Source: Polynucleobacter necessarius (GTDB lineage Bacteria; Pseudomonadota; Gammaproteobacteria; Burkholderiales; Burkholderiaceae). From it: a DNA stretch of 64,000 nt. The position numbers and the translations under genes were made by a program. The notes below the pieces were generated by a model. The model did no database searches and had not been told where the DNA came from. It was given only the letters and a program-made list of their open reading frames with translations. The DNA lies in assembly GCF_900096765.1 (NCBI RefSeq), contig NZ_LT615228.1, forward strand, positions 1,246,669 to 1,310,668. The letters run 5' to 3'. Shown here one piece after another: positions 48,471-57,291 of the stretch; the stretch's first letter is position 1, and each line of letters starts with the position of its first letter.

Positions 48471-50068
48471 ATGCAACCAAAATGGGGAATCAGAGGAATG
48501 GCGGTTGCGCCACATTCACTCGCATCCGAATCTGCACTAGCTATTAAGAGAAGGCGGTAATGCCATAGAGGCCATGATTGCAGCAGCTGCAACAATTGCC
48601 GTCGTGTACCCCCACATGAACTCGATTGGTGGTGACTCTTTCTGGGTCGTCCATGCACCCAGAAAAGCCATGGGCGGTATTGATGCGTGCGGATCAGCCG
48701 CAGGTCTTGCTACCAAACAATGGTATTCAGAGCATGGTATTACTAAAACAATCCCCTTCCGTGGCCCAGTTGCTGCCAATACCGTTGCCGGAACGATCTC
48801 CGGCTGGGGTGCAGCACTACAGCTTTCCAAACAAGGACTTGGCGGCAAGATTCCTTTATCTCGCTTGTTAGCAGATGCGATCCGTTACGCAGAAGCAGGC
48901 GTTCCAGTCACATTAAGCCAATCTAACCTCACTGCAAAAAAAACGTGAGGAGCTCAGCCCGATTCCTGGTTTTGCAAAAACATTTTTAGTGAATGGAGAG
49001 GCCCCTGCGGTTGGAAGTATTTTTAAGCAAGAACGTCTTGCAAAAACTTTGCGCCAAATTGCCAGCAGGGGAACTGATGATTTTTATCGTGGTGACCTGG
49101 CTAATTTACTGGGCAAAGAGCTTGCAGATATTGGCAGCCCCTTGCGACTTGCTGATCTTCAGCGTCATCGCGCCAAACTTATTGATCCGCTTGAACTCAA
49201 ACATAGCATTGGTAATGTCTACAACATGATTCCACCGACTCAAGATGTAGTCTCATTAATGATCATCGGGATACTGGATCAACTAAACCTTAAGCGTTTC
49301 AAAGTAGATAGCACTGAATATGTTCATCACTGTGTCGAGGCAACCAAACAAGCATTTAAGATTCGAGATCAATATGTTACCGACCCCGCATACATGACTA
49401 AGAATGCACAATCATTCTTATCACCAGCATTCTTAAAGCAGTTGGCTAAAAATATTGATCCCAATAAGGCTTTACCTTGGGGGCAAGGCAAAGGTCCGGC
49501 CGACACTATCTGGATGGGTGTCATTGATGAAGATGGCAACTGCGTATCCTTCATCCAAAGTATTTATCATGAGTTTGGCGCCGGTATTGTGTTGCCAAAG
49601 TCTGGTGCGAACTGGCAGAACCGTGGCTGCAGCTTCTCCCTCGACCCGTCCACCCTCAACCATCTTGAGCCTTACCGCAAACCATTCCACACACTAAACC
49701 CAGCCATGGCCCTCTTCTAAGATGGCCGCTCAATGGTATATGGAACCATAGGTGGTGATGGTCAACCACAAACACAATGCGCAGTATTCACTCGTACCGC
49801 TACATATGGATTAGATCCTCAAGATGCAATTAGTCGTCCACGCTGGTTGCTTGGTCGAACTTGGGGCCAAACGAGTGACAGCTTGAAACTAGAAAGTCGC
49901 TTCAGCCCTTGGGTTGCCAAAGAGCTTCATGCCATGGGCCACGAAATCGAAATGCTAGATGCTTTTGATGAGACGGTTGGTCATGCGGGCTGCATTATTC
50001 GCGAACCTTCAGGAACCCTACGTGGTGACTGGGATCCTCGAAGCGACGGAGCGATTAGCGCGTTTTAG
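48471..50068 (+). pseudogene. Gamma-glutamyltransferase family protein, multiply broken
   Basis: ATG 48471 gives MQPKWGIRGMAVAPHSLASES and hits an indel near 48545. The next piece (DAIRYAEAGVPVTL) slips at an A8 run (about 48938); with A7 it would read TAKKREELSPIPGF. A third lesion is an in-frame TAA at 49718-49720 in MALF-stop-DGRSMVYG. The nucleophile region ADTIWMGVIDEDGN with its Thr and the GTIGGDGQPQTQ loop are recognisable. The intact enzyme would cleave gamma-glutamyl bonds after periplasmic or cytoplasmic autoprocessing. Three lesions argue for real decay. It overlaps the next gene by 14 bp. Confidence 0.85.
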
Positions 50069-50684
50069 TAATAAACATTTTGGGTACGCGCAGATCCCAA
50101 TGAATGGCGGCTGCGCGCAATCCAAATATTCCGAGCATGCAAATTACCGATCCCTCAATGGCATACTGAGGGATAAATTTCAAAATCAAAACATAGGCAC
50201 AGCAACCTACCGTTACTGGAATTGCATACAGTTCGTGGGACATGATAAGCGTTTTTCTGCCAGCCAAAATATCGCGTATTAAGCCACCACCTATCGCAGT
50301 GATCACACCCAGAATCACTGGTGCAACTGGCAACCCAAAACCCATCCCCCATGCCTTATCAGCACCTTGAATCGCAAAGAGCGCCGCACCAAAGCCGTCG
50401 ATATATAACATCCAGCGATAAATTTGTGGCTGCGTAAAAAAGGATTCCGCCACGAAGGTCAAAATACTAGCACCTAAAGCTAACCAAACATAGAGTTGGT
50501 TCTCAGACCAAAAAATCGGAGCCTCCAAAATAATGTCACGAATAGTGCCGCCGCCAATAGCAGTAATCAAACCAAGAACTATGACACCAAAAATATCTAC
50601 GCCACAATCCGCTATTGCCAACACACCAGTCACCGCAAAGGCTATGGTCGCAATTACTCCAATCCAAAATTGAATCTGTTCCAT
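50055..50684 (-). CDS. Trimeric intracellular cation channel (TRIC/UPF0126) family protein
   Basis: 209 residues with seven helices in two repeats. The signature GLITAIGGGTIRDIILE in the first half and GVITAIGGGLIRDILAG in the second mark the lipid-binding and pore helices. Bacterial TRIC homologues conduct K+ or other small ions. Single gene; its 3' end runs into the broken gamma-glutamyltransferase gene. Confidence 0.9.
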   Translation of the reverse strand: MEQIQFWIGVIATIAFAVTGVLAIADCGVDIFGVIVLGLITAIGGGTIRDIILEAPIFWSENQLYVWLALGASILTFVAESFFTQPQIYRWMLYIDGFGAALFAIQGADKAWGMGFGLPVAPVILGVITAIGGGLIRDILAGRKTLIMSHELYAIPVTVGCCAYVLILKFIPQYAIEGSVICMLGIFGLRAAAIHWDLRVPKMFITKTR

Positions 50685-50773
50685 ATTGAGCAGTCTAAAA
50701 CACTTTAATACCCTGAACCACTTTTTTCCAGCATCAATATACTGTTAACAATCATTGATTTGAAAGGGGTTAC

Positions 50774-51472
50774 ATGAATTTAACGGAACGACCAAAGCTC
50801 TATAGCTTCTGGCGCAGCTCTGCAGCATTTCGTGTTCGTATCGCCTTAAATTTGAAAGGAGTGGATTACGAGATCATCCCAATTCACCTCAGTAAAAATG
50901 GTGGAGATCAATTTAGTGAAGCCTATGTCAACAAAAATCCTAATCGTTTGGTACCGGTATTTGATGATGGGAAAACGTGCCTCCATCAATCGCTAGCGAT
51001 TATTGAATATCTTGAAGAAACTCAAGCAAGCCCGGACTTATTACCCAAATCCCCTGCTGAACGAGCTTGGGTTCGTGCAATTGCAATGGATATTTGTAGC
51101 GATATCCATCCCATTAATAATCTGAGAGTTCTACGCTATCTCATCAAAGAATTAGAAGTAGAAGTGGGCAGCCAAGCTAAAGATGATTGGTATCAACATT
51201 GGATTACCTTGGGTCTGTCCAGTCTTGAAAAACAAATTGGTGTCCATCAAAAACTAGGACGCTTTAGCTTTGGTGATGAGCCCGGCTTAATTGAAGTTTG
51301 TTTAGTGCCCCAATTATTTAATGCGCTAGCTAGCAAGATGGATCTAAAACCCTATCCTACACTTGTACGTATACTTCGCGAGTGCATGAATCTTCCAGCA
51401 TTTATCAATGCCTCTTGGGAAAATCAAATTGATGCGGAAGGATTAAACCCCGTTATTCCACCACAGGAATAA
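50774..51472 (+). CDS. maiA: Maleylacetoacetate isomerase (GST zeta)
   Basis: 232 residues: a thioredoxin-fold N-terminal domain starting LYSFWRSSAAFRVRIALNLKG (active Ser region SSAAFRVR) and an all-helical C-terminal domain. MaiA uses glutathione to isomerise maleylacetoacetate in Tyr/homogentisate breakdown; other zeta-class roles are possible. GAAAGGGG precedes the ATG. Its 3' end overlaps the convergent AEC gene by 30 bp. Confidence 0.88.
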   Translation: MNLTERPKLYSFWRSSAAFRVRIALNLKGVDYEIIPIHLSKNGGDQFSEAYVNKNPNRLVPVFDDGKTCLHQSLAIIEYLEETQASPDLLPKSPAERAWVRAIAMDICSDIHPINNLRVLRYLIKELEVEVGSQAKDDWYQHWITLGLSSLEKQIGVHQKLGRFSFGDEPGLIEVCLVPQLFNALASKMDLKPYPTLVRILRECMNLPAFINASWENQIDAEGLNPVIPPQE

Positions 51473-52372
51473 TGACAGCGTTAGCAAAGAACCCATGGTC
51501 GTAATCAATACAACTCGAGAAATCACCCCGCCATCAGCCTTGTAATACTGAGCCAACATAAATGGCCCCGTACCTGTTGGTAGAGCGCTCAAAATGATGA
51601 TCGCCTGTATCCACAATTTATGTAAACCTAAAATCCAATCCGCAATAATCCAAGCAATCATTGGCTGAATAATTAACTTAGCAAAACTAATGCCCCAAGC
51701 TTGTGCTGGTGAAGCTTTACTTTTTTGCATCAGAAATAGTCCGATCGATACCAATGCGCATGGAGTAGCGGCGGCTGCTAAAAACGAAATGACTTGAGAA
51801 ACAGGGCCAAACAACTGGAGATTTGTTGAAGACCAGAAAAGACCCGCAACCGGCGCAATCAACAAAGGATTGCTGCAAAGTGACCTCACAACACTGAAAA
51901 AAATTTCGTGCGATTTTTTGTGAGACAGAATACCTACTTCAATCAATACGGTAGCCAAAGCAAACATCACAAACACAATAAAGGTAGAAATGATTGCTGG
52001 TGCCAAGCCATCTTGACCTAAAGCTAAGACACGCAATGGAATGCCCATATAGCCTGTATTTGAATAGGAAGCACTTAAGCCATGAAAACTAGCAAGCGCC
52101 AAGTCTTTGTTACGCCACCAGCCAATACTGAAAACTAAAACAAATACGATGAGGCAACTCAAAAAGAAAGCTGCAATAAAGCCTGGTTTCCATAACGTTT
52201 GCCAGCCGCTATTGGCTGCAAAATTAAAAAGTTGGGCAGGTAGCGCCAACCAAACAACAAAACGATTAATTTCTACCGATGCACTCTCGCCTAATTTGCC
52301 TGCGCGCCCACAAACATACCCAATCAGTATGAGAGCAAATACCGGCAGAACTACATTAAATACGTAGAGCAA
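51443..52372 (-). CDS. AEC-family (auxin-efflux-like) transporter
   Basis: 309 residues with ten helices in two inverted sets of five. The AEC pattern is seen in LPVFALILIGYVCGRAGKL, NTGYMGIPL and ALPTGTGPFMLAQYY. Bacterial members carry dicarboxylates or related anions. It is followed by the carbonic-anhydrase gene's stop region at 24 bp. The frame is intact. Confidence 0.9.
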   Translation of the reverse strand: MLYVFNVVLPVFALILIGYVCGRAGKLGESASVEINRFVVWLALPAQLFNFAANSGWQTLWKPGFIAAFFLSCLIVFVLVFSIGWWRNKDLALASFHGLSASYSNTGYMGIPLRVLALGQDGLAPAIISTFIVFVMFALATVLIEVGILSHKKSHEIFFSVVRSLCSNPLLIAPVAGLFWSSTNLQLFGPVSQVISFLAAAATPCALVSIGLFLMQKSKASPAQAWGISFAKLIIQPMIAWIIADWILGLHKLWIQAIIILSALPTGTGPFMLAQYYKADGGVISRVVLITTMGSLLTLSLFLWWNNGV

Positions 52373-52396
52373 GTGAAATTATTTTGGATAAATTAG

Positions 52397-52921
52397 TTAG
52401 GCGATTTTTTTGAGCGTCTTGATATAGCGTTGCGCATTTTTAACATAGCGACCCGCTATCTCGCCAATGCCTGCTATCTGCTGTGAACTTAGCACCTTTA
52501 CTGCCTTCGCTGGTGAGCCAATAATCATTGACCCATCTGGAAATTCTTTACCTTCAGTAACTAGTGCGCCTGCACCAACTAGGCAATGCTTGCCAATTTT
52601 GGCGCCATTCAATATCACCGCGCCAATACCAATCAAGCTACCATCTCCAATCTGACAACCATGAAGCATTACCTGATGGCCAACAGTGACATTCTTACCA
52701 ATGACGAGGGGATAACCTGGATCAGTATGCAAAACAGAAGCGTCTTGCACATTGCTTCCTTGACCTATTTGAATGAGATCGTTATCGCCGCGAATGACAA
52801 CCTTGGGCCACACGTTTGCGTCCTGATGTAACTCAACTTTGCCAATTACTTCTGCGCTCTCGGCAACCCAAACGCCCTGTGCAATCTGAGGGGTGATTCC
52901 GTCTAGTTCAAATATAGCCAT
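52397..52921 (-). CDS. Gamma-type carbonic anhydrase family protein
   Basis: 174 residues of left-handed beta-helix hexapeptide repeats. Zinc-type His residues appear in [26 protein letters not shown]. The PaaY/YrdA/CaiE branch fits best, so real carbonic anhydrase activity is not assured. It lies upstream of the AEC gene, 24 bp apart, probably in one transcript. Confidence 0.88.
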   Translation of the reverse strand: MAIFELDGITPQIAQGVWVAESAEVIGKVELHQDANVWPKVVIRGDNDLIQIGQGSNVQDASVLHTDPGYPLVIGKNVTVGHQVMLHGCQIGDGSLIGIGAVILNGAKIGKHCLVGAGALVTEGKEFPDGSMIIGSPAKAVKVLSSQQIAGIGEIAGRYVKNAQRYIKTLKKIA

Positions 52922-52973
52922 GACTCATTATAGGTAGGTATGGGCAGGAGTCAGGCTATATGAAATGAAGTCT

Positions 52974-54176
52974 TTACCAATTAGGTTCACGATCAGGGCT
53001 AGAAGAAATACGATGCACGCTCAAATCAGCACCTTCATACTCCTCTTCCTGGGACATGCGTATACCTAAAACTGCTTTCAGGGTGCCATAGACAGCAAAG
53101 CCACCTACAAGAGCAATACCCACCCCTAAGGCACTACCGATTAGTTGACCAGTAAACGTGACCCCACCAATTCCGCCGAATACTTTGCTACCAAAAATTC
53201 CGGCAGCTAAACCACCCCAGAGTCCACACAAACCATGCAACGGCCAAACACCAAGAACATCATCAATCTTCCAGCGATTTTGTACCATGGTAAACATATA
53301 GACAAACAATCCACCAGCAACCAGACCTATAAATAAGGCGCCAATGGGATGCATTAAGTCTGAGCCTGCACATACCGCCACCAAGCCTGCAAGCGGGCCG
53401 TTGTAGACAAACCCTGGATCATTGCGACCAATAATCCAGGCAGCCAAAGTGCCGCCCACCATCGCCATCAATGAGTTCAGGGCAACTAGACCACTAATTT
53501 TGTCAATTGTCTGAGCGCTCATCACATTAAAACCAAACCAACCTACTGCCAAAATCCAGGCGCCCAAAGCTAAGAAGGGAATGCTTGAAGGTGGGTGTGC
53601 GGATATTTGACCTTCTTTGGTATAGCGACCTTGGCGAGCTCCCAGCAATATAACTGCCGGTAATGCAATCCAGCCACCAACGGCATGCACTACAACCGAA
53701 CCTGCGAAATCATGGAACTCTTCTCCAGTCATACCCTTGATCCATGCCTGAATACCATAATGCTGATTCCAGGCAATGCCTTCGAAGAAGGGGTATACGA
53801 AACCAACCAAGACAAAAGTGGCGATTAACTGTGGATTAAACTTAGCGCGCTCTGCGATACCCCCAGAAATAATGGCAGGAATAGCAGCAGCAAAGGTTAG
53901 CAAGAAGAAAAACTTCACTAACTCATAGCCATTTTTCTGCGCTAACAATTCGGCTCCTGAAAAAAAGTTGACCCCATAGGCAATGCTGTAACCAATAAAG
54001 AAATAAGCGATGGTCGAAATTGAAAAGTCCACCAAGATCTTTACAAGGGCATTGACTTGATTTTTCTTACGAACAGTGCCGAGCTCCAAAAAGGCAAAGC
54101 CAGCATGCATTGCTAGGACCATAATGGCGCCAAGCAAAATAAAAAGTGCGTCACCACCAGATTTCAAGATTTCCAT
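52974..54176 (-). CDS. amtB: Ammonium transporter
   Basis: 400 residues from ATG 54176 (MEILKSGGDALFILLG), preceded by AAGGGG; the frame is open to 54245. Eleven helices. Conserved pore residues lie in FEGIAWNQHYGIQAWIKG, DFAGSVVVHAVGGW (pore His) and WPLHGLCGLWGG (second pore His). It takes up ammonium when nitrogen is low. No glnK lies next to it here. An NtrC-like dyad is found 65 bp upstream. Confidence 0.95.
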   Translation of the reverse strand: MEILKSGGDALFILLGAIMVLAMHAGFAFLELGTVRKKNQVNALVKILVDFSISTIAYFFIGYSIAYGVNFFSGAELLAQKNGYELVKFFFLLTFAAAIPAIISGGIAERAKFNPQLIATFVLVGFVYPFFEGIAWNQHYGIQAWIKGMTGEEFHDFAGSVVVHAVGGWIALPAVILLGARQGRYTKEGQISAHPPSSIPFLALGAWILAVGWFGFNVMSAQTIDKISGLVALNSLMAMVGGTLAAWIIGRNDPGFVYNGPLAGLVAVCAGSDLMHPIGALFIGLVAGGLFVYMFTMVQNRWKIDDVLGVWPLHGLCGLWGGLAAGIFGSKVFGGIGGVTFTGQLIGSALGVGIALVGGFAVYGTLKAVLGIRMSQEEEYEGADLSVHRISSSPDREPNW

Positions 54177-54240
54177 ACCATTTTCCCCTTCTATTTTTTG
54201 CATCATTATGGGGAATAAATAAACTGCATTTGGTGCATTT

Positions 54241-54257
54241 TGCACTTAATTAGTGCA
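54241..54257 (-). promoter_or_regulatory. NtrC-type binding site upstream of amtB
   Basis: TGCACTTAATTAGTGCA has the TGCACy-N5-rGTGCA form and 17-bp length of the NtrC consensus. A second half-site GGTGCATTTTGCAC overlaps its edge. No clear sigma-54 -24/-12 element was found. Confidence 0.65.
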
Positions 54258-54294
54258 ATAAATTATCCAGTATATGGTTTATGATGGATTTACA

Positions 54295-54338
54295 CACACT
54301 CAAGGGAGAATCCATGCACACTCAAGGGAGAATCCATG
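54295..54338 (+). repeat. Perfect 22-bp tandem duplication with RBS and start codon
   Basis: Units 54295-54316 and 54317-54338 are identical (CACACTCAAGGGAG then AATCCATG). Each has an AAGGGAG Shine-Dalgarno and an ATG. The second ATG (54336) is the real start; the first (54314) is out of frame. Confidence 0.95.
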
Positions 54339-54698
54339 AAAAAAGTCCTCGTAGTTTTAGCCGCTCTGACAACGTTTTCCGGCCTGACTATGGCACAACC
54401 AACTGCCACTATTAAGGTTCTGAGCACCCAAGAACTAGTTAACACCTGCAAGCTTCCTGCCAGCCCTGAATCTAGGAGTTTTTGTATTGGGTATACCACT
54501 GCAATCTACGACACCTATTTAGCAACTCGTCATCCACAACGTGCCAAGCCATTCATTTGCGTGAAACAACCAGCCCCATCACGCGATGAGGTGATTGCTG
54601 ATTTTGTTAAGTTTGGACAGGAAGACCAACAAGTTGCTGAAAAACCAGCAGCTGGAGTTTTCTTGGGCTTCCTAGCGGCACCGCTTTCCTTGGGCTAG
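54336..54698 (+). CDS. Rap1a/Tai-like exported protein
   Basis: 120 residues: a signal peptide (1-20, ending TMAQ) and a small four-helix domain with the Cys pair TCKL...SFCIGYTTAIYDTYL...FICVKQ. This fits the Rap1a/Tai domain, first described as an immunity protein but widespread as general secreted proteins. The last residues (LAAPLSLG) depart from the usual FP[C/W] ending; one base shift would give FPWARK, so the 3' end may be altered. No toxin gene adjoins it. Confidence 0.65.
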   Translation: MKKVLVVLAALTTFSGLTMAQPTATIKVLSTQELVNTCKLPASPESRSFCIGYTTAIYDTYLATRHPQRAKPFICVKQPAPSRDEVIADFVKFGQEDQQVAEKPAAGVFLGFLAAPLSLG

Positions 54699-54752
54699 AA
54701 AATAATTCAAACAACTCAGTCAATTCAACATACATTTAAAGGACCCGTTGAT

Positions 54753-55041
54753 ATGAAAAAAATTATCGCGATTACAGCAGCCACTCTTGCAATTGCTGGT
54801 TGTTCAAATATGAGCAATACCGAACAGCGCACATTATCCGGAGCTTCAATTGGTGCCGTTGCAGGTGGTGTAGGTGCAGCTATTTTCCATGGCAACCCAC
54901 TTTGGGGTGCCGTTGGTGGCGCAGCCGTTGGCGCTGCTTCTGGATACGTATATGACGCTTACAAAAAAACAGCAAGCATCTGAATACAACTCTGGCTACA
55001 ACGCAGGCAAAGCCAACAAGCCAGCTAACGCTCCAAACTGA
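54753..55041 (+). pseudogene. Glycine-zipper lipoprotein, C-terminus shifted
   Basis: ATG 54753, SD AAAGGA. The lipoprotein signal ends at LAIAGC (Cys17), and a glycine zipper follows (SGASIGAVAGGVGAAIF...GAVGGAAVGAASGYVYD). The present frame stops at 54983 after an A7 run (YKKTASI). With A6 the sequence would continue YKKQQASEYNSGYNAGKANK to a stop at 55041. Losing the hydrophilic tail need not destroy function, so it may still be made. Probably an outer-membrane-associated lipoprotein. Confidence 0.7.
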
Positions 55042-55073
55042 TAGTAATAACCAGTTTTCGGCTTTCAAAACTA

Positions 55074-55107
55074 CCCAGCTTGAATTAATTTACAAGCTGG
55101 GTTTTTA
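55074..55107 (+). terminator. Intrinsic terminator
   Basis: CCCAGCTTG/CAAGCTGGG (55074-55101) followed by TTTTTATTT, ending the lipoprotein transcript and overlapping the osmC 3' end from the other side. Confidence 0.8.
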
Positions 55108-55474
55108 TTTGAATCTCACCCATTAGCGCCTTGTGTATTGGGCACTTATTCGCAATCTCGATGAGACGATCCTTTTCTTGTGCAGTTAAATTGCCATAAA
55201 GCTCAATATCTCGTTGAAAAATTTCCACATCATTAAGTCGCTCAATATTCACAGTTACTACAGCATTTTCTAGATTCATTGCCTTACGTCCTGCATACAT
55301 CTTTAGGGTCATACTCGTACAGGCCGCCAAAGCTGCGCCAAGGTATTCATGAGGGGTAGGACCAGTATCTGCTCCGCCATTAGAAACATAAGCATCGGCT
55401 AAAAAATGTAGATCGCCTACAGACAGTTTTTGCTGTAGAGCACCCTCTCCAAATTGCGATTGAACTTTTCTCAT
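55085..55474 (-). CDS. OsmC-family peroxiredoxin-like protein
   Basis: 129 residues. The two conserved Cys are in ALAACTSMTLKMYAGRK and NKCPIHKAL. OsmC/Ohr-type proteins reduce organic peroxides in the cytoplasm; the C-terminal Cys in a CPIHK context fits the OsmC branch. It lies 30 bp after the rhodanese gene in the same direction, suggesting a small redox pair. Confidence 0.88.
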   Translation of the reverse strand: MRKVQSQFGEGALQQKLSVGDLHFLADAYVSNGGADTGPTPHEYLGAALAACTSMTLKMYAGRKAMNLENAVVTVNIERLNDVEIFQRDIELYGNLTAQEKDRLIEIANKCPIHKALMGEIQIKTQLVN

Positions 55475-55504
55475 CCCATCTCCAAAACAATTTCAATTTC
55501 TTAT

Positions 55505-55906
55505 TTACTTACTCAATTTTTCTAACGTAGGCAAATTCGCTTTTTTCCATGCGCTAAATCCACCCTCAAGATGACAGACATAGGGCACCCCCATGTTTTG
55601 CAAAGTTTGTACAGCCAGAGCTGAACGCCAAGCAGAAGCACAGTACAAAATTAAACGCTTACTCTCGCCAAATATTGACTTGAAATAGGGGCTTTCAGGG
55701 TCAACCCAAAACTCTAGCATCCCCCTTGGCGCATGAAAGGCATTCGGAATGAGACCTTCGCGCTCCAGCTCTCGCACATCACGAATATCTACAAAGACTA
55801 CATTGGGGTCAGACAAAAAGTTTTGAGCCCTCTCCAGAGGGATGGTTTCAATTTCCGCCATAGCCCTATCAATTAACGCCTGGTACCCAATCTTCAATTT
55901 CATCAA
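55505..55906 (-). CDS. Rhodanese-like domain protein
   Basis: 133 residues, one rhodanese domain. The active Cys is in LILYCASAWRSALAVQTL. Opening residues ALIDRAMAEIETIPLERAQ and VFVDIRDVREL match single-domain sulfurtransferases. It carries sulfane sulfur or acts in redox signalling. Upstream of osmC, probably co-transcribed with it. Confidence 0.88.
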   Translation of the reverse strand: MMKLKIGYQALIDRAMAEIETIPLERAQNFLSDPNVVFVDIRDVRELEREGLIPNAFHAPRGMLEFWVDPESPYFKSIFGESKRLILYCASAWRSALAVQTLQNMGVPYVCHLEGGFSAWKKANLPTLEKLSK

Positions 55907-55961
55907 AATCCCCTAAACTAACAATGCCTCAAATGACAACATGACCTGATACCATTTAGCT

Positions 55962-57224
55962 ATGAACTTTAACTCTATTGAGCTTGGCGCGAGCATCATT
56001 TTTGCAACTGCAGTCTTGCATACATTTTGCACGGGCTACTTTGAATCGCTTGCTAAAAAATCCCCCAGACATGCTGGACTTTTACATCTTTTAGGCGAAG
56101 TCGAAATCGTCTTTGGATTTTGGGCAGCAATCCTCATTATCTTTATGTCTCTGAGCGATAGCCTAGACTTTGCAAAGTCTTTTTTAGAGAAACTCAACTT
56201 CACAGAACCCCTATTTGTATTTGCCATCATGATTGTTGCGGGTAGCAAGCCAATCTTGTACTTTGCAACTCAAATACTGCATGTTCTTGCTAAATGTTTG
56301 CAAATCATTTTGCAAACCCGTAGTACACCAACCCTGTACTTTCTAACCCTTGGGGTCACGCCTTTATTGGGTTCGCTAATAACCGAGCCGGCAGCGATGA
56401 CCTTGGCGGCCTTTTTATTGCGTGACTTGGTATATCGTCACCCTTGCTCTAAGGCATTACTGTTCGGAACTCTTGGGGTGTTGTTTGTAAATATCTCGAT
56501 TGGTGGCACTCTGACGAATTTTGCTGCGCCACCCGTACTCATGGTTGCCTCTACTTGGGATTGGAGTTCGGCGTATATGTTTGCCAACTTTGGTATCGAG
56601 TCTTGTATTGCCATCTTTATTAATGCCATTGGGGCAACCTTGTTATTCCAACGCCAACTTGTTGAGCCAAGCACATCAAGCCATGCAACAAAAATTCCAC
56701 TGGCAGTCATTTCAATACATCTGCTCTTTTTGTTTGGGGTAGTGTTTTTTGCGCATGATCCAATTATTTTTATTTGGTTGCTATTATTTTTTATCGGCTA
56801 TACAACGGCTTATCCCAAATATCAAAACCCTTTAATTCTAAAAGAAGCACTGTTGGTTGGTTTTTTCCTCGGCGGCTTGGTCGTATTAGGCGCCCTACAA
56901 GGATGGTGGCTGCAACCCATCTTGGAAATGATGAGTCCAACTGCTGTGTTTTACGGCAGCCTTGCGCTGACTGCGTTCACTGATAATGCCGCATTAACCT
57001 ATTTGGGATCGCTAGTCACTGGTACATCACTCGAATTCAAATTAGCATTGGTTGGGGGCGCAGTAGCGGGAGGCGGCCTCACTGTTATTGCCAACGCACC
57101 AAATCCAGCGGGTATCGCGATCTTGCGCCAACATTTCCCAGGTGGGGCAGTTTCTGCAATGTATTTACTCATTGCAGCTTTACCACCTACCCTGGTTGCT
57201 ATTGCAGCTTATCGCTTTCTATGA
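55962..57224 (+). CDS. Putative Na+/H+ antiporter
   Basis: 420 residues with 10-12 helices, of the ion-transporter superfamily branch often annotated as putative Na+/H+ antiporter (PF07399 type, from memory). Charged residues within helices, such as TDNAALTYLGSLV and LITEPAAMTLAAFLLRDLV, look functionally important. It would exchange Na+ for H+ at the inner membrane. Standing alone, 67 bp before miaB. Confidence 0.78.
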   Translation: MNFNSIELGASIIFATAVLHTFCTGYFESLAKKSPRHAGLLHLLGEVEIVFGFWAAILIIFMSLSDSLDFAKSFLEKLNFTEPLFVFAIMIVAGSKPILYFATQILHVLAKCLQIILQTRSTPTLYFLTLGVTPLLGSLITEPAAMTLAAFLLRDLVYRHPCSKALLFGTLGVLFVNISIGGTLTNFAAPPVLMVASTWDWSSAYMFANFGIESCIAIFINAIGATLLFQRQLVEPSTSSHATKIPLAVISIHLLFLFGVVFFAHDPIIFIWLLLFFIGYTTAYPKYQNPLILKEALLVGFFLGGLVVLGALQGWWLQPILEMMSPTAVFYGSLALTAFTDNAALTYLGSLVTGTSLEFKLALVGGAVAGGGLTVIANAPNPAGIAILRQHFPGGAVSAMYLLIAALPPTLVAIAAYRFL

Positions 57225-57291
57225 GCTGCCCAATTGCTTTCTGGAGGTAAAATCTGAGCTTCGCCCCCAGTTATAAACCTGAGAACGGCAT

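Noticed and set aside
54336..54698. Type VI toxin-immunity pair based on the Rap1a/Tai-like protein
   Set aside because: No effector or secretion gene adjoins; the fold is widespread in proteins without immunity function.
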